From: Sansalvadorimonas sp965221135
GTDB taxonomy: Bacteria; Pseudomonadota; Gammaproteobacteria; Pseudomonadales; Endozoicomonadaceae
DNA: 64,000 nt
Assembly: GCA_965221135.1 (NCBI GenBank)
Contig: CBDCRZ010000127.1
Span: 62,001-126,000, forward strand
Direction: 5' to 3'
The notes beneath the pieces were generated by a model, which was not told the origin of the DNA, searched no databases, and worked only from the letters and a program-made list of their open reading frames with translations. Below are positions 53,323-62,870 of the stretch, in pieces. The first letter of the stretch is position 1; every line of letters begins with the position of its first letter. Both the position numbers and the translations under genes were made by a program.

Positions 53323-53375
53323 CTATTAACTCTCTATTAACTCTCTATTAACTCCCTCAGGGGTTTTGCTAGAAT
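53323..53375 (+). promoter_or_regulatory. three 11-bp direct repeats leading into a map promoter
   Basis: CTATTAACTCT occurs three times in tandem (53323, 53334, 53345; the last ends in CC). TAGAAT at 53370-53375 is a good -10 box, and TTAACT inside the third repeat lies 16 bases ahead as a -35 candidate. The 11-bp period puts the repeats on about the same face of the helix. Confidence 0.5.
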
Positions 53376-53447
53376 ATGACCTTAGCTGAACCCTTGGTTG
53401 ACACCAAGTGCCAAACTTAAAGCACCTTTGGGATACAATTTTTCGAC

Positions 53448-54242
53448 ATGCCTGTCATTATTAAAACACCTGAACAGATTGAAAAAATGCGCATCGCGGG
53501 CCGTCTGGCCGGTGAGGTTCTCACCATGATCGCCTCCCACGTTAAAGAAGGTGTGACCACTGGCGAGCTGGATCGAATCTGTCACGATTATATGGTCAAC
53601 GTACAAAAGACCATTCCTGCACCACTCAACTATGGTGCAGCTCCTGGCCGCCCGGGCTTTCCGAAGTCCATCTGCACATCGTTGAACGACGTTGTCTGTC
53701 ACGGCATCCCCAACGACAAGAAAAAACTCAAGAAAGGCGACGCCGTTAATATTGATGTCACCGTTATCAAGGATGGTTTCCACGGTGATACCAGTCAGAT
53801 GTTTATCATTGGTGATCCACAGGAACATATGCAGCGCCTGGTCGATGTAACCCGCGAGTGCATGTATATGGGCATTGAGCAGGTAAAGCCTGGCGCATTC
53901 CTGGGGGATATTGGTGAGGTAATCGCCAAGCATGCCCACAAGCACCATTACTCTGTTGTTGAAGAGTACTGCGGCCACGGCATCGGTGAAGGCTTCCACG
54001 AAGAGCCCCAAGTGATGCACAACAGCATTTCTGGCACCGGCATCAAGCTGAAAGAAGGCATGATCTTCACCATTGAACCTATGATCAATGCCGGTAAGAA
54101 ACACACCAAACTGAAAGGCGATGGCTGGACTGCCGTAACTAAAGACCGTCGTCCATCAGCTCAGTGGGAACACACAATCCTGGTGACCGAAAATGGCTTT
54201 GAGATTCTGACTTTGCGTGAGGGTGAAACTTCTCCGCTCTGA
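53448..54242 (+). CDS. map: methionine aminopeptidase, type I
   Basis: A 264-residue enzyme removing the initiator Met. The metal-binding residues lie in NIDVTVIKDGFHGDTSQMF (two Asp), GHGIGEGFHEEP (His), the EPMI segment (Glu) and AQWEHTILVTENG (Glu). The start has a weak ribosome-binding site. Upstream, the mevalonate operon is divergent; downstream is glnD, as in many gammaproteobacteria. Confidence 0.97.
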   Translation: MPVIIKTPEQIEKMRIAGRLAGEVLTMIASHVKEGVTTGELDRICHDYMVNVQKTIPAPLNYGAAPGRPGFPKSICTSLNDVVCHGIPNDKKKLKKGDAVNIDVTVIKDGFHGDTSQMFIIGDPQEHMQRLVDVTRECMYMGIEQVKPGAFLGDIGEVIAKHAHKHHYSVVEEYCGHGIGEGFHEEPQVMHNSISGTGIKLKEGMIFTIEPMINAGKKHTKLKGDGWTAVTKDRRPSAQWEHTILVTENGFEILTLREGETSPL

Positions 54243-54261
54243 TTTATTTAGAATTAAAGCC

Positions 54262-54369
54262 TTCACCACAGAGACACAAAGGCACAGAGGAAAAGCTTTT
54301 AATGAAAAGCAAAAGCTCTTAATAAGGAGCTTTTGCTTTTCCTCCGTGCCATTGTGTCTCTGTGGTGAA
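54262..54369. repeat. 108-bp imperfect palindrome between map and glnD
   Basis: Two 35-base arms (54262-54296 and 54335-54369) match with two mismatches; the outer part reads TTCACCACAGAGACACA. A second perfect 14-bp stem (54305-54318 / 54327-54340, AAAAGCAAAAGCTC) overlaps the right arm, so two folds compete. CACAGAGACACAGAG-like arms recur as dispersed repeats in many bacterial genomes. Confidence 0.85.
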
Positions 54370-54429
54370 AAATCTTGAACAGCACTCCAGCACCACCAAT
54401 ACCCCGCATCGAATCAAAGAAGAACAATC

Positions 54430-56820
54430 ATGACTGACGTACTCAGCGACGAACACAAGGACGCCCTCTTCAACCGCAGCCAGTTCCGCGCTGAACTGAC
54501 TGTCACCAGCCACCCGAGCATTGCCTATAAAAAGTGCCTCGAGAAGGCCAGCACCCTGATGGAAAAGTGGTTTGCTGAAGGTATGCCTATCCAGCAACTG
54601 GTCAGTGGCCGGGCATGGATGGTTGATCAGGCGCTGATTCTGGCCTGGGAGCATCTGACCGCAAAGCACCTGAAAGGAACAGAGAGCGATAACATCGCCC
54701 TTGTGGCCGTTGGTGGCTATGGCCGGGCGGAGTTACACCCTCAGTCTGATATCGACATTTTAATTCTGTTGAAAAATGAAGATGCAGAACCCTACCGGGA
54801 TATTATTGAGCCCTTCCTGACCCTGCTCTGGGATATTAACCTGAAGGTAGGTTCCAGCGTGCGCTCTATAAAAGAGTGTGCTGTACAGGGTGAAAAAGAC
54901 CTCACCATTATTACCAATATGATTGAGGCCCGGCTGCTCTCTGGCCCCATGACACTGTTCCGACAAATGAAAGAGGCCATAAACCCGCAGAACATGTGGT
55001 CCAGCCAGGAATACCTTCGTGCCAAGGTGGACGAACAAAAAGCCCGCCACAAGAAATTCAACCAGACCGAATACGACCTTGAGCCCAACCTGAAAAGCTC
55101 CCCCGGAGGCCTGCGTGACCTGCACATGATTGGCTGGGTTACCCGTCGCCACTATGGCACCGACGAACCTCGCGAACTGGTGCGTATCGGGTTCCTGGAA
55201 GAGCGGGAATACCATCAACTTGTGCGATCAAGAGACTTTCTCTGGCAGGTTCGCTGGGCACTCCATCAACTGGCCAAACGTCCGGAAGACCGCCTGCTGT
55301 TTGACTACCAGCGCACCCTCGCCAAACAGTTTGGCTATGAAGATATAAAAGGAGGCGCCCTTGCTGTCGAACAGTTTATGCAGAAGTATTTTCGTGCAGT
55401 GATGACTCTGGGGGTATTGAACGACCTTCTGCTCCAGCACTTCGATGACAATATTCTGGACGATGGCATTGAGCATGAGATCATCCCTCTCAATGAGCGC
55501 TTTCAGGTGTGTAACGAATATATTGAACTCACTCACCCTGAAGTGTTCAACCAACAGCCTGCTGCCATGATTGAACTGTTTTTGCTAATGTCTGGTAACC
55601 CTTTCATTCTGGGCCTGACAGCAGAAACCATCCGCGCCCTGCAGGATGCACGACATCTGATCGACGACACCTTCCGCCAAGACCCTTTAGCCCACAAACA
55701 TTTTTTGGACCTGATGAAGGCCCCCTATGGCCTGACAGCCAGCATTCGCCGCATGGTGCGTTACGGAGTTCTGGGGCGCTACCTGCCAGAGTTTGGCCGT
55801 ATTATCGGACAGATGCAGCATGACCTGTTCCACAACTACACCGTGGATGCCCACACTCTACTGCTGATTAAAAATCTGCGCCGTTTCAACTACAAAGAGA
55901 GCCAGGAGCAGTTCCCCGTTGCCTGCCAGGCAAAAAAACGGCTGCGTAAACCTGAGCTGATTTACCTCGCAGGCCTCTACCATGATATTGGCAAAGGCCG
56001 CGGCGGAGACCATTCGGTACTGGGAGCAGAAGATGCCCGCAACTTCGGCAAGCTCCACGGACTCTCTGCTGCCGACACCTCACTTATCGAATGGCTGGTA
56101 CGCCATCACCTGACCATGTCGGTAACGGCCCAGAGACAAGACCTCTCAGACCCGGAAACCATTAATAATTTTGCCCAACTTGTGGGTGATTCAAAAAGAC
56201 TGGATTACCTCTATTGTCTGACAGTAGCCGATATCAATGCCACCAACCCAAGCCTCTGGAATGGCTGGCGCGCCAGTCTGCTGCGCGAACTCTTCCGCGA
56301 AACCAGACGCGCACTGCATCGAGGCCTTGAAAACCCCATCGACAAGCAGGAGAGCATTGACGACACCCAGCACCTCGCCCGCCTGATGCTGCAAGAGCTA
56401 AACGCAGATATAGAAAAAGTCGATATATTCTGGGAAGAGTTGGACGAAGAATATTTCCTGCGCCATAACGCCGCAGAAATCGCCTGGCAGACCCAGGGTA
56501 TTATTGAAAACCCGAAGGCCAACCCTCTAATTCTGGCTAGAGAGTCAACCGAAAGACGCTATGAAGGTGGCACAGCTATCTTCATCTGCACGCCGGATAC
56601 CCCTCACCTGTTCGCCGCCTGCACCCGCGCTCTGGGCGAAATGAACCTCACCATCTACGACGCCCGCATTATCACCTCAGCCAGCGGTCTGGCTCTTGAT
56701 ACTTTTATAGTGCTGGACGCCAGCACCGGTGAACCACTCAATAATGACCAGTCACGCATCAAGACATATTATCAGCCATATAGAAAAGACACTGAAACTC
56801 ACCACCCTGCCAGAACCTGA
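54430..56820 (+). pseudogene. glnD: bifunctional uridylyltransferase/uridylyl-removing enzyme GlnD, frameshifted before the second ACT domain
   Basis: A 796-residue reading of GlnD, which senses glutamine and modifies the PII protein. The nucleotidyltransferase motif is GGYGRAELHPQSDIDILIL near residue 97-115; the HD domain contains YLAGLYHDIGKGRGGDHS near residue 515-530; the first ACT domain follows near 710-780. The frame then leaves the family at DQSRIK (56763) and runs to a stop at 56820, about 100 residues short. The missing second ACT domain continues in the next frame (next entry). One extra base near 56764 explains both. If real, glutamine sensing should be altered while both catalytic domains remain. 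Confidence 0.85.
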
Positions 56821-57142
56821 CTTCAGTTCCATACACGTACCCCGTCAGTTAAAGCACTTCTCCCGCAAACCGCGCATCAGCATCAGTAACGACCCTGTAA
56901 ACCGTCGCACCGTTGTAGAAGTTGATGCCATAGACCGCCCCGGCATGCTGGCTTATATGGGGCATATTTTTATTGCGCAGAAACTCATACTGCAGAAAGC
57001 AAAAATCTCCACACTAGGAGAAAGAGTCGAAGATGTGTTTTTTATAACTGACCTGAACGGCGACCCCATCAGCGACATTGACGCAGTACAAAAACTATAC
57101 GACGCAATAAGTCAGAAGATTCAATCAGCGTTAGACGGCTGA
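56765..57142 (+). pseudogene. glnD: C-terminal ACT domain of glnD, displaced by +1 frameshift
   Basis: From about 56765 the plus-two frame reads HIISHIEKTLKLTTLPEP, exactly continuing GlnD, and then contains a complete ACT domain (VVEVDAIDRPGMLAYMGHIF ... RVEDVFFITD). It has its own ATG at 56729 in this frame but no ribosome-binding site there, so it is probably not translated separately. Confidence 0.8.
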
Positions 57143-57359
57143 CCAAAAGACTACCATTTACTGCCACACCAACACGACAGAGTGGACAAAAAGACGACCA
57201 GAGTGACATATCTACAGCTCAAAACCTCAGGATAAATTGAATCTACACGCAAGGTGTCGGACATTAATCCTGAGGATATAAAAACAAGAAATACTGGTCA
57301 GTGATAACAATAAAAAACTCGACCAGATAATAACAACAAAAACGCAAGGAATCTGAAAC

Positions 57360-58361
57360 GTGTTTAACACTAAACGTAGCCTTATGTCTTTGGCTGTGGC
57401 GGCAACAATTGCTGCTACGAGTATGGCCGCTCATGCAGCCAATTATGTTAACGCATACAACCCTGTTTTCACTGGCGAAACTGTAAAAGCAGATCCCGGC
57501 AAGTTTGAAACAGATGGAAGCATAATAGTTCCACCATCTGCAGTGGGTGCCATTGAACTTTATGCTCCAGAAAATCTCTTTTCTGAGACACCAACAGAAA
57601 GTACTAAGGCCACAGCACTACCCGTGTACCTACCTATAAGTGACACGGAGGTCGCCTTTATTCCAGCAAATGTTGTAATCAATACAAATGTTGAAGGTGG
57701 TGTTTTGTCAGGTCTGGCAATCCTCTCCGACTTCAGTGGCGATATCACAATAAACGAGAACCGTACAGTTTCCGGTGAATACGGAGTACGCTATCTTGCT
57801 GAACAATCTGCTTATGATGATGGTTTCAATTCTGCAGGTGGATCACTAATTAATTCAGGCACAATCACAGGTAACTCAGCAGCTGTCCGTATACAAAAAC
57901 ATGACGCTGTAGCTACCGCGGCCGCCAACCTTACAGACTTTCTGAACGAAAACTTCGATGGCGGAACAGAAGGTATCGTCAACTACGGTACACTTTCCTC
58001 CAATGGGTACGCTGTAACATCTGATATCGATAGTTCAACAAACATCACCAACGCCAACACCGGCGAAATGATAGGTGCATTGAGTGGCAATCTTGACATT
58101 CAAAACTCCGGATCTATCACCACTTGGCGCGCTGGACAATTTGACTATATCTCGTCTTATGTTGGCGAAGCTGGCAGCACACTTATTCTTAGTGCAACAG
58201 CAAGCACTCCATCCAACTCCCCTATTCTTGAAGTCACAGGAACTGCCGACTTCAAGTCCGGATCAAGCATACTATTCAACCCAGATCTCAGCGTCCTGGA
58301 ACTGCTTCAATATGATGAAGATAGTAAAAAGTCATACCTCCTGGCTGGTTCGTGCAAATGA
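57360..58361 (+). pseudogene. autotransporter, signal peptide and passenger, N-terminal part of a frameshifted gene
   Basis: Starts at GTG 57360 with AAGGA upstream. A signal peptide (SLMSLAVAATIAATSMAAHA) is followed by a beta-helix-like passenger rich in Gly, Ser, Thr and Asn (LINSGTITGNSAAVRI, IVNYGTLSSNGYAV), typical of type V autotransporters. The frame breaks in LLAGSCK and stops at 58361. The rest, including the barrel, continues one frame over. Upstream of the break the passenger is intact, so the defect is recent or a sequencing error. Confidence 0.8.
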
Positions 58362-59640
58362 AATCAAAACTGATGGTAGCGGCAACCTCGCATATCTATA
58401 CTCAGATATTATAAATAATGACGTGGTTCTAGCTTCAAGCTATGAATTGACAACTTCAATCACTGACACCGAGATTCGAGCCACCCTCGAACAGCTTAAT
58501 GAAGTAGATTTGCCTGTAAGCGCTGCCGACGTCCTCCAGCAAAACTTGCTTAATGCAGGGTTCTCAGAAAACGACGCTACTTTCATCACTTATCTTGAAC
58601 AGTATTTCGAAGCCGGTTCTGACAACGCGTTACTCAATGAATTCAAAGCATCTAAAAGCAACAGAGAAAGCCTGAATGACTTCCTTGAGAAGCTCTATGG
58701 TGACCAGGGCAACACCAACATCGCCGCTATCGACTCTGCCCGCTCTGCAGTATTGAGTCTGATCGACGCACGTAACGCTGGTAACCTGGGTGTCAACACG
58801 GGTGACGAGCTGCAAACCAAAGGTCTCTGGCTGCAGGCTCTGCATGATAAATCAGTCCAGGATAGCGACTCTGGTAAAAACCTGAGTGGCTACAACGCCA
58901 AAACCAATGGTTTCACTCTGGGTTACGACCAGTACTTCGGTGACGGTCTGACAGGTGGTGTGGCTTTTTCTCACGGTCAGTCTGATATTAAAAGCCAATC
59001 CAACGATACCAAGACAGACAGCAAGAGCTATATCGCTACTGTTTATGGAACCCGTCAGCTGGACGGCATGTTCCTGGAAGGCTCCTTCAGTTACGGTCAG
59101 GCAAAAAATGACAGCACCCGTCTGAACAAGACGACAAAAGCCAGTTACGACAGCTCCCTGTACAACTTCCGTGGTATCGCTGGCCTGGATTTCCTGTATG
59201 GCGAACATGACCTGCTGATTCAGCCAGTTATTGGTATCAACTACGCATCCCTGAATGTTGATGGCTATACCGAAACGGGCTCTGTTGCTGCCAAGACCGT
59301 TTCTTCTGTGGATGTCAACACGCTGGAACTGGGTGCTGGTATTCGTATGAACATGAGCTTTGAAGTAGGCTCTGGTGTACTGGTACCAAATGCGCAACTG
59401 ATGGCATGGCATGACACTGAAGACGATGACCTGACAACTCAGACATCCTTCACCGGTAACGGTATCGGCTCCGGCATCCTGGTCACAAGCTCCACCCCTG
59501 AAAAGGACACGCTGCAGTATGGTATTGGTGTGGACTACCTGATGGACAATAACTTCTCTATCTCTGCCAACTACGATCGCAACGATAAGAAAAACTTCAA
59601 GTCTGACACCTACACCGCCAAGCTGCGTTACGACTTCTAA
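58349..59640 (+). pseudogene. autotransporter, passenger end and beta-barrel, C-terminal part of a frameshifted gene
   Basis: From about 58349 the frame reads VRANEIKTDGSGNLAYLYSD and continues through a helical linker to a beta-barrel domain beginning near 58825 (GLWLQALHDKSVQDSD). The barrel has amphipathic strands with aromatic ends and finishes in Phe (KLRYDF), the outer-membrane insertion signal. Without the N-terminal part it lacks a signal peptide, so it is functional only if the frame is restored. A +1 insertion between about 58336 and 58350 would explain both parts; together about 760 residues. Confidence 0.8.
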
Positions 59641-59669
59641 AAAAGTCCAAGGCCCAGTGCGTTAACCCC

Positions 59670-59703
59670 ACGCCGGTGCAGGCATAGCTTGCACCGGCGT
59701 TTT
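59670..59703 (+). terminator. intrinsic terminator of the autotransporter gene
   Basis: ACGCCGGTGCA (59670-59680) and TGCACCGGCGT (59690-59700), a perfect 11-bp stem followed by TTT. It lies 30 bases after the stop codon. Confidence 0.85.
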
Positions 59704-59786
59704 CGTGAGCAGCACAACGCCTGAACACCATGCTACTAACCACTCTGTCAGGCGCTTGCACAGATCAAAGCTGAACCACCCTTCCC

Positions 59787-59840
59787 CCCCGGAGTCTCAT
59801 CGGTGATTGGCAATTTAACCAAACACCGACTCCGGGGAGA
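59787..59840 (+). promoter_or_regulatory. hairpin that covers the ribosome-binding site of the kinase gene
   Basis: CCCCGGAG (59787-59794) pairs with CTCCGGGG (59830-59837), and TCGGTG (59800-59805) with CACCGA (59824-59829), leaving a 5-base bulge and an 18-base loop. The Shine-Dalgarno GGGGAG (59834-59839) before ATG 59846 is mostly inside the stem, so translation should be low until the hairpin opens. Confidence 0.65.
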
Positions 59841-59845
59841 TCCGA

Positions 59846-61516
59846 ATGCATTACCTTACCGATCAGTTAAAAGCCGCCTATGACAACGTCTGGACAACAG
59901 ACGCACCCACAGAGGCTGCCCCAACACTTCCTGAGAGCGTAAGCCCCCAGCCAGTCTACTGGGCAATTGGCACCTCTGTGATCGCAGTCGCTGTCGCCAG
60001 CTACTATATGACCAAAAGCCTTTACCGGCGCTGCACAATACCCAGACGCCCTTCTCTGCGCTGCGCAATACCCAAATGTCTTTCTCTTCGCCGTGCAATA
60101 TCCAAATGCCCTTCTCTACTCTGTGCAATCCCCAAATGTCTCTATCGGTGCTGTACAAAAAGCCAAACTCAAATACCAACAAGACCTCTCCCTCAAAGGG
60201 GCCAATTTAAAACACTGGGAAAGGGCGCCTTTGGGAAAGTGAAACTTTGTCTAGAAAACAATGAAAAAGTCGCCGTTAAAACCTTCCACAAAAAAGTCCC
60301 GTTGAAACAACAGATTGCTGAAATCAGAGCCCTGCAAAGTATCCAGGATCTCAAACACCCAAATATCGTTAGCCTTAAATCCCTGGGCTGGGTGACTGAC
60401 AGCAAAGGAGATGACCATCTGGAAGTCGCCATGGAATATGCCGGAGACAGCCTGGCCCAAATTGCACAGCCCTATACCGAAGACAGGTTCCACCCGTGGC
60501 TTCAAAAAGGTAAAAACATCTTTAAAAGTGTCACCCACGGCACCATCTTTAAGGCGGTTAAAGCCATTATTAGCGGGCATACCGACACCTTGAGTTATTT
60601 GAAAACAAATCAGCGCCAAGTGGCCATTGAGGTTTTTGGTGGCATCGCCTTCTTACATGCCAACGGCATCATTCACTGCGATATAAAGCCCCAAAATATT
60701 ATGATGGACTCTAAAGGCAATATTAAGATTGGTGATTGCTCTCTTGCTACCCGACTTGGCTCCTTACAGCCATCCATTAGCAGGGATAGCTGCACGCCAC
60801 TGTATACCGGGCCTGAGTTTTATGATGCCGAAGTCAGGTTACCCCTATACAAGATCGCCGGATGCAAGCTGAAAAATCACCAGGGTAGAAACAGCCCTAA
60901 AGCTGACGTCTATTCAGGCGGTATAACGCTCTTTGGCGTGTTCACAGGGGTGCAGTTTAATCCTTACCGAATAACAACCATAGAAAACAGTAAAACAGGC
61001 AAGCAAGATGAAGTACTGGCATTACAGTCAGAGCTGCACGGGAACCCTGAAAAATTTGCCGAGGCGATAGAAGAGTCACTCTCCAGTGGCAAGCGTGAGG
61101 TGGATTCATCCCTGGTAAATATTCTGAAAGAAACAACCCGCTACAACCCGGCAGACCGCCCTGGCGCAAAAGCTGTGTGCCAAGCTCTGAAACAGTCAGC
61201 ACTGAGCGAACAAACGCCTCTGGATACAGACACACCGCCAACCGATGCGGAAGGTGGGGACAAGAAAAAAACTAAAACCAGGAAGAGGCTTAGTCTTCCC
61301 CGATTCTCGCTATCGAGAACCAATAAATCAAAAACTGCGACAGATACAGAAACAACGCAGCCAGATCAAACAAAGGAAGCATCCACACAGGAAGTCACTA
61401 CGAATGAGAAGTCCGTGCATTACACCCCTGCTGCAACTGAGCATTTAGAAGACAGTAGCGAAGATACAAATTCACAGGAGACAGACAGTTACGAATCAGG
61501 TTCAGAATCTGATTAG
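59846..61516 (+). CDS. membrane-anchored Hanks-type Ser/Thr protein kinase (eukaryote-like)
   Basis: A 556-residue protein. Residues ~36-55 are a membrane segment; residues 62-107 are 10-residue Cys/Pro/Leu repeats (RCAIPKCLSL type). The kinase domain spans about 121-450: Gly loop GKGAFGKV (125-132), K145 in VAVK, H277-C-D279 with N284 as catalytic loop, D297 in GDCS (in place of DFG), and KADVYSGG. The HRD Arg is Cys, so it is a non-RD kinase. There is a 40-residue insert at about 210-250. Residues 460-556 are Ser/Thr/Glu-rich and disordered. Low similarity to bacterial PknB forms and its neighbours suggest a host-directed role; this is inference. Confidence 0.85.
   Translation: MHYLTDQLKAAYDNVWTTDAPTEAAPTLPESVSPQPVYWAIGTSVIAVAVASYYMTKSLYRRCTIPRRPSLRCAIPKCLSLRRAISKCPSLLCAIPKCLYRCCTKSQTQIPTRPLPQRGQFKTLGKGAFGKVKLCLENNEKVAVKTFHKKVPLKQQIAEIRALQSIQDLKHPNIVSLKSLGWVTDSKGDDHLEVAMEYAGDSLAQIAQPYTEDRFHPWLQKGKNIFKSVTHGTIFKAVKAIISGHTDTLSYLKTNQRQVAIEVFGGIAFLHANGIIHCDIKPQNIMMDSKGNIKIGDCSLATRLGSLQPSISRDSCTPLYTGPEFYDAEVRLPLYKIAGCKLKNHQGRNSPKADVYSGGITLFGVFTGVQFNPYRITTIENSKTGKQDEVLALQSELHGNPEKFAEAIEESLSSGKREVDSSLVNILKETTRYNPADRPGAKAVCQALKQSALSEQTPLDTDTPPTDAEGGDKKKTKTRKRLSLPRFSLSRTNKSKTATDTETTQPDQTKEASTQEVTTNEKSVHYTPAATEHLEDSSEDTNSQETDSYESGSESD
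60029..60148 (+). repeat. 30-bp tandem repeats encoding Cys/Pro decapeptides
   Basis: Four 30-base units, plus a partial fifth, code for RCTIPRRPSL, RCAIPKCLSL, RRAISKCPSL and LCAIPKCLYR, just after the membrane segment of the kinase. Copy number probably varies. Confidence 0.8.
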
Positions 61517-61586
61517 CGCCGTTCAAACTAAATAATGAACGCGGCGCCTTACCTCTTTAAGAAAAGGGGTAAGGCACATTATTTTC
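61516..61586 (+). terminator. double hairpin terminator after the kinase gene
   Basis: First stem GCGCCGTTCA (61516-61525) with TGAACGCGGCGC (61536-61547, two-base bulge); second stem 61546-61558 with 61563-61575 (13 bp, one wobble pair, core GCCTTACC/GGTAAGGC), followed by ATTATTTT. The stems share two bases, so they may be alternatives. Confidence 0.7.
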
Positions 61587-61647
61587 CAACAACCTCAACC
61601 ACATAACTAAAGCAAAGCATCATACTGATACAAATGAGGGGTTATTT

Positions 61648-62622
61648 ATGATGAATGGAACACCTGCGCCTGTGGAGCAAATTCTCCACCCATCAACCCA
61701 AAATACTGAGTTGGGCAGCCATAAATCATCAAAACCAGTGATCTGGAGTAACTTTTATAGTTATTCCGGTGCCAGCTATTTAGTAGCCATTACAGAAGAC
61801 ACGCCCCAATGCATAGTCTGCCAGGACGGGGAAAACATTGCCCAGATAGAACTCAAATGCAGCACAAAAGCATGCAAGCATCGCCTGTGCATCCCCTGCT
61901 TCACCCGCCTCCCTTCCGGAGACGCCTGCCCGATGTGCCGAACAGAGATCAAGTTCATATCTGAGGCACGGGGACGTCTGACTATCGATAAAGAACTGAA
62001 AAACGCTATGGCAAAATGCACCTGCACATGGGAAGGCACAGCACTCGGGATCAGCCGCCACGAATTTGATTGCGAACAGATTTTCAGCTGTCTAAACCCT
62101 GGCTGCGTCATGATGTATAGACCTCACTGTCTGCATCTACACAAACTGGACTGTTCTTTTCAAAAAGTATATTGCACGAGTTGCGGAGATTCAGTCGTCC
62201 ACAGGAACATGTACGCCCATAGACTTTTATGCCAACCCAATGAAACCGTCCTGGTCCCGATGCAGGTTTCTCTTAGACGACAAACTCATACAGCTCTACG
62301 TATATTCGTCAGATATTTACACCGACTTGAGAACGGCGATTCCCATCTAACCGGGCGAGAATTTTCCGCCCTTTTCAGAGAAAGGCAAGAGACCATCAGA
62401 GACCTGGAGCAAAGGTTCGGTATCGAACCAATACAGGCGCATGAACTTCCGCCCTCTCAGGGTGAATCAAACATATTACTTGAGGTTCAGGAGAGCGATT
62501 CATCGTCAGGGGAGGAGCTCGAGACAGAAGCCGGGACAGACGACAGCTCTGATGAAGAGCATGCAAACCCAGGACCTGCTCCAGCCCGCCCAGCCTTAAC
62601 CTGCAACTGCAGCATACAATAA
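61648..62622 (+). CDS. RING/TRAF-type zinc-finger protein (candidate effector)
   Basis: A 324-residue protein with GAGGGG before ATG 61648. A RING finger is evident: C55-x2-C58, C71/C76-x-H78-x2-C81-x2-C84, C94-x2-C97. Two or three TRAF-type zinc fingers follow at about 124-200 (C-x-C...H...C repeats, e.g. CEQIFSCLNPGC, CTSCGDSVVHRNMYAHRLLC). A helix (250-265) and an acidic Ser/Glu-rich C-terminus follow. RING plus TRAF fingers is the layout of eukaryotic TRAF and SIAH-like E3 ubiquitin ligases. It resembles the gene at 11754. No signal peptide is present, so T3SS delivery is plausible but unproven. Confidence 0.75.
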   Translation: MMNGTPAPVEQILHPSTQNTELGSHKSSKPVIWSNFYSYSGASYLVAITEDTPQCIVCQDGENIAQIELKCSTKACKHRLCIPCFTRLPSGDACPMCRTEIKFISEARGRLTIDKELKNAMAKCTCTWEGTALGISRHEFDCEQIFSCLNPGCVMMYRPHCLHLHKLDCSFQKVYCTSCGDSVVHRNMYAHRLLCQPNETVLVPMQVSLRRQTHTALRIFVRYLHRLENGDSHLTGREFSALFRERQETIRDLEQRFGIEPIQAHELPPSQGESNILLEVQESDSSSGEELETEAGTDDSSDEEHANPGPAPARPALTCNCSIQ

Positions 62623-62870
62623 AATCCATTCCCTGAATTAAAGCCCATAGGAAACGGCGGCCATCAACGTACACTGCCGCAACAGGATAGAATCAAAGAC
62701 CAGTGATGGTCACAATCCCCCCCATAGAGATCTACAGCTATCAAACAAAACAGATACATCGCCCTGCTCACCATTTACGACAGTCCTGGAAGGAGATACC
62801 TGACAGTAATACCAAAATAGTTATCTTCGTCTATATATTATCCCTCCATCAACTACAGACGAATACAGAG

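Noticed and set aside
56750..56790. Programmed frameshifting in glnD
   Set aside because: No slippery sequence, stimulatory stem or internal Shine-Dalgarno is visible at the shift, and GlnD is not known to use it.
58084..58350. Separate start at 58084 for the autotransporter barrel part
   Set aside because: The first ~85 codons overlap the passenger in the wrong frame and have no ribosome-binding site; a frameshift explains the arrangement better.
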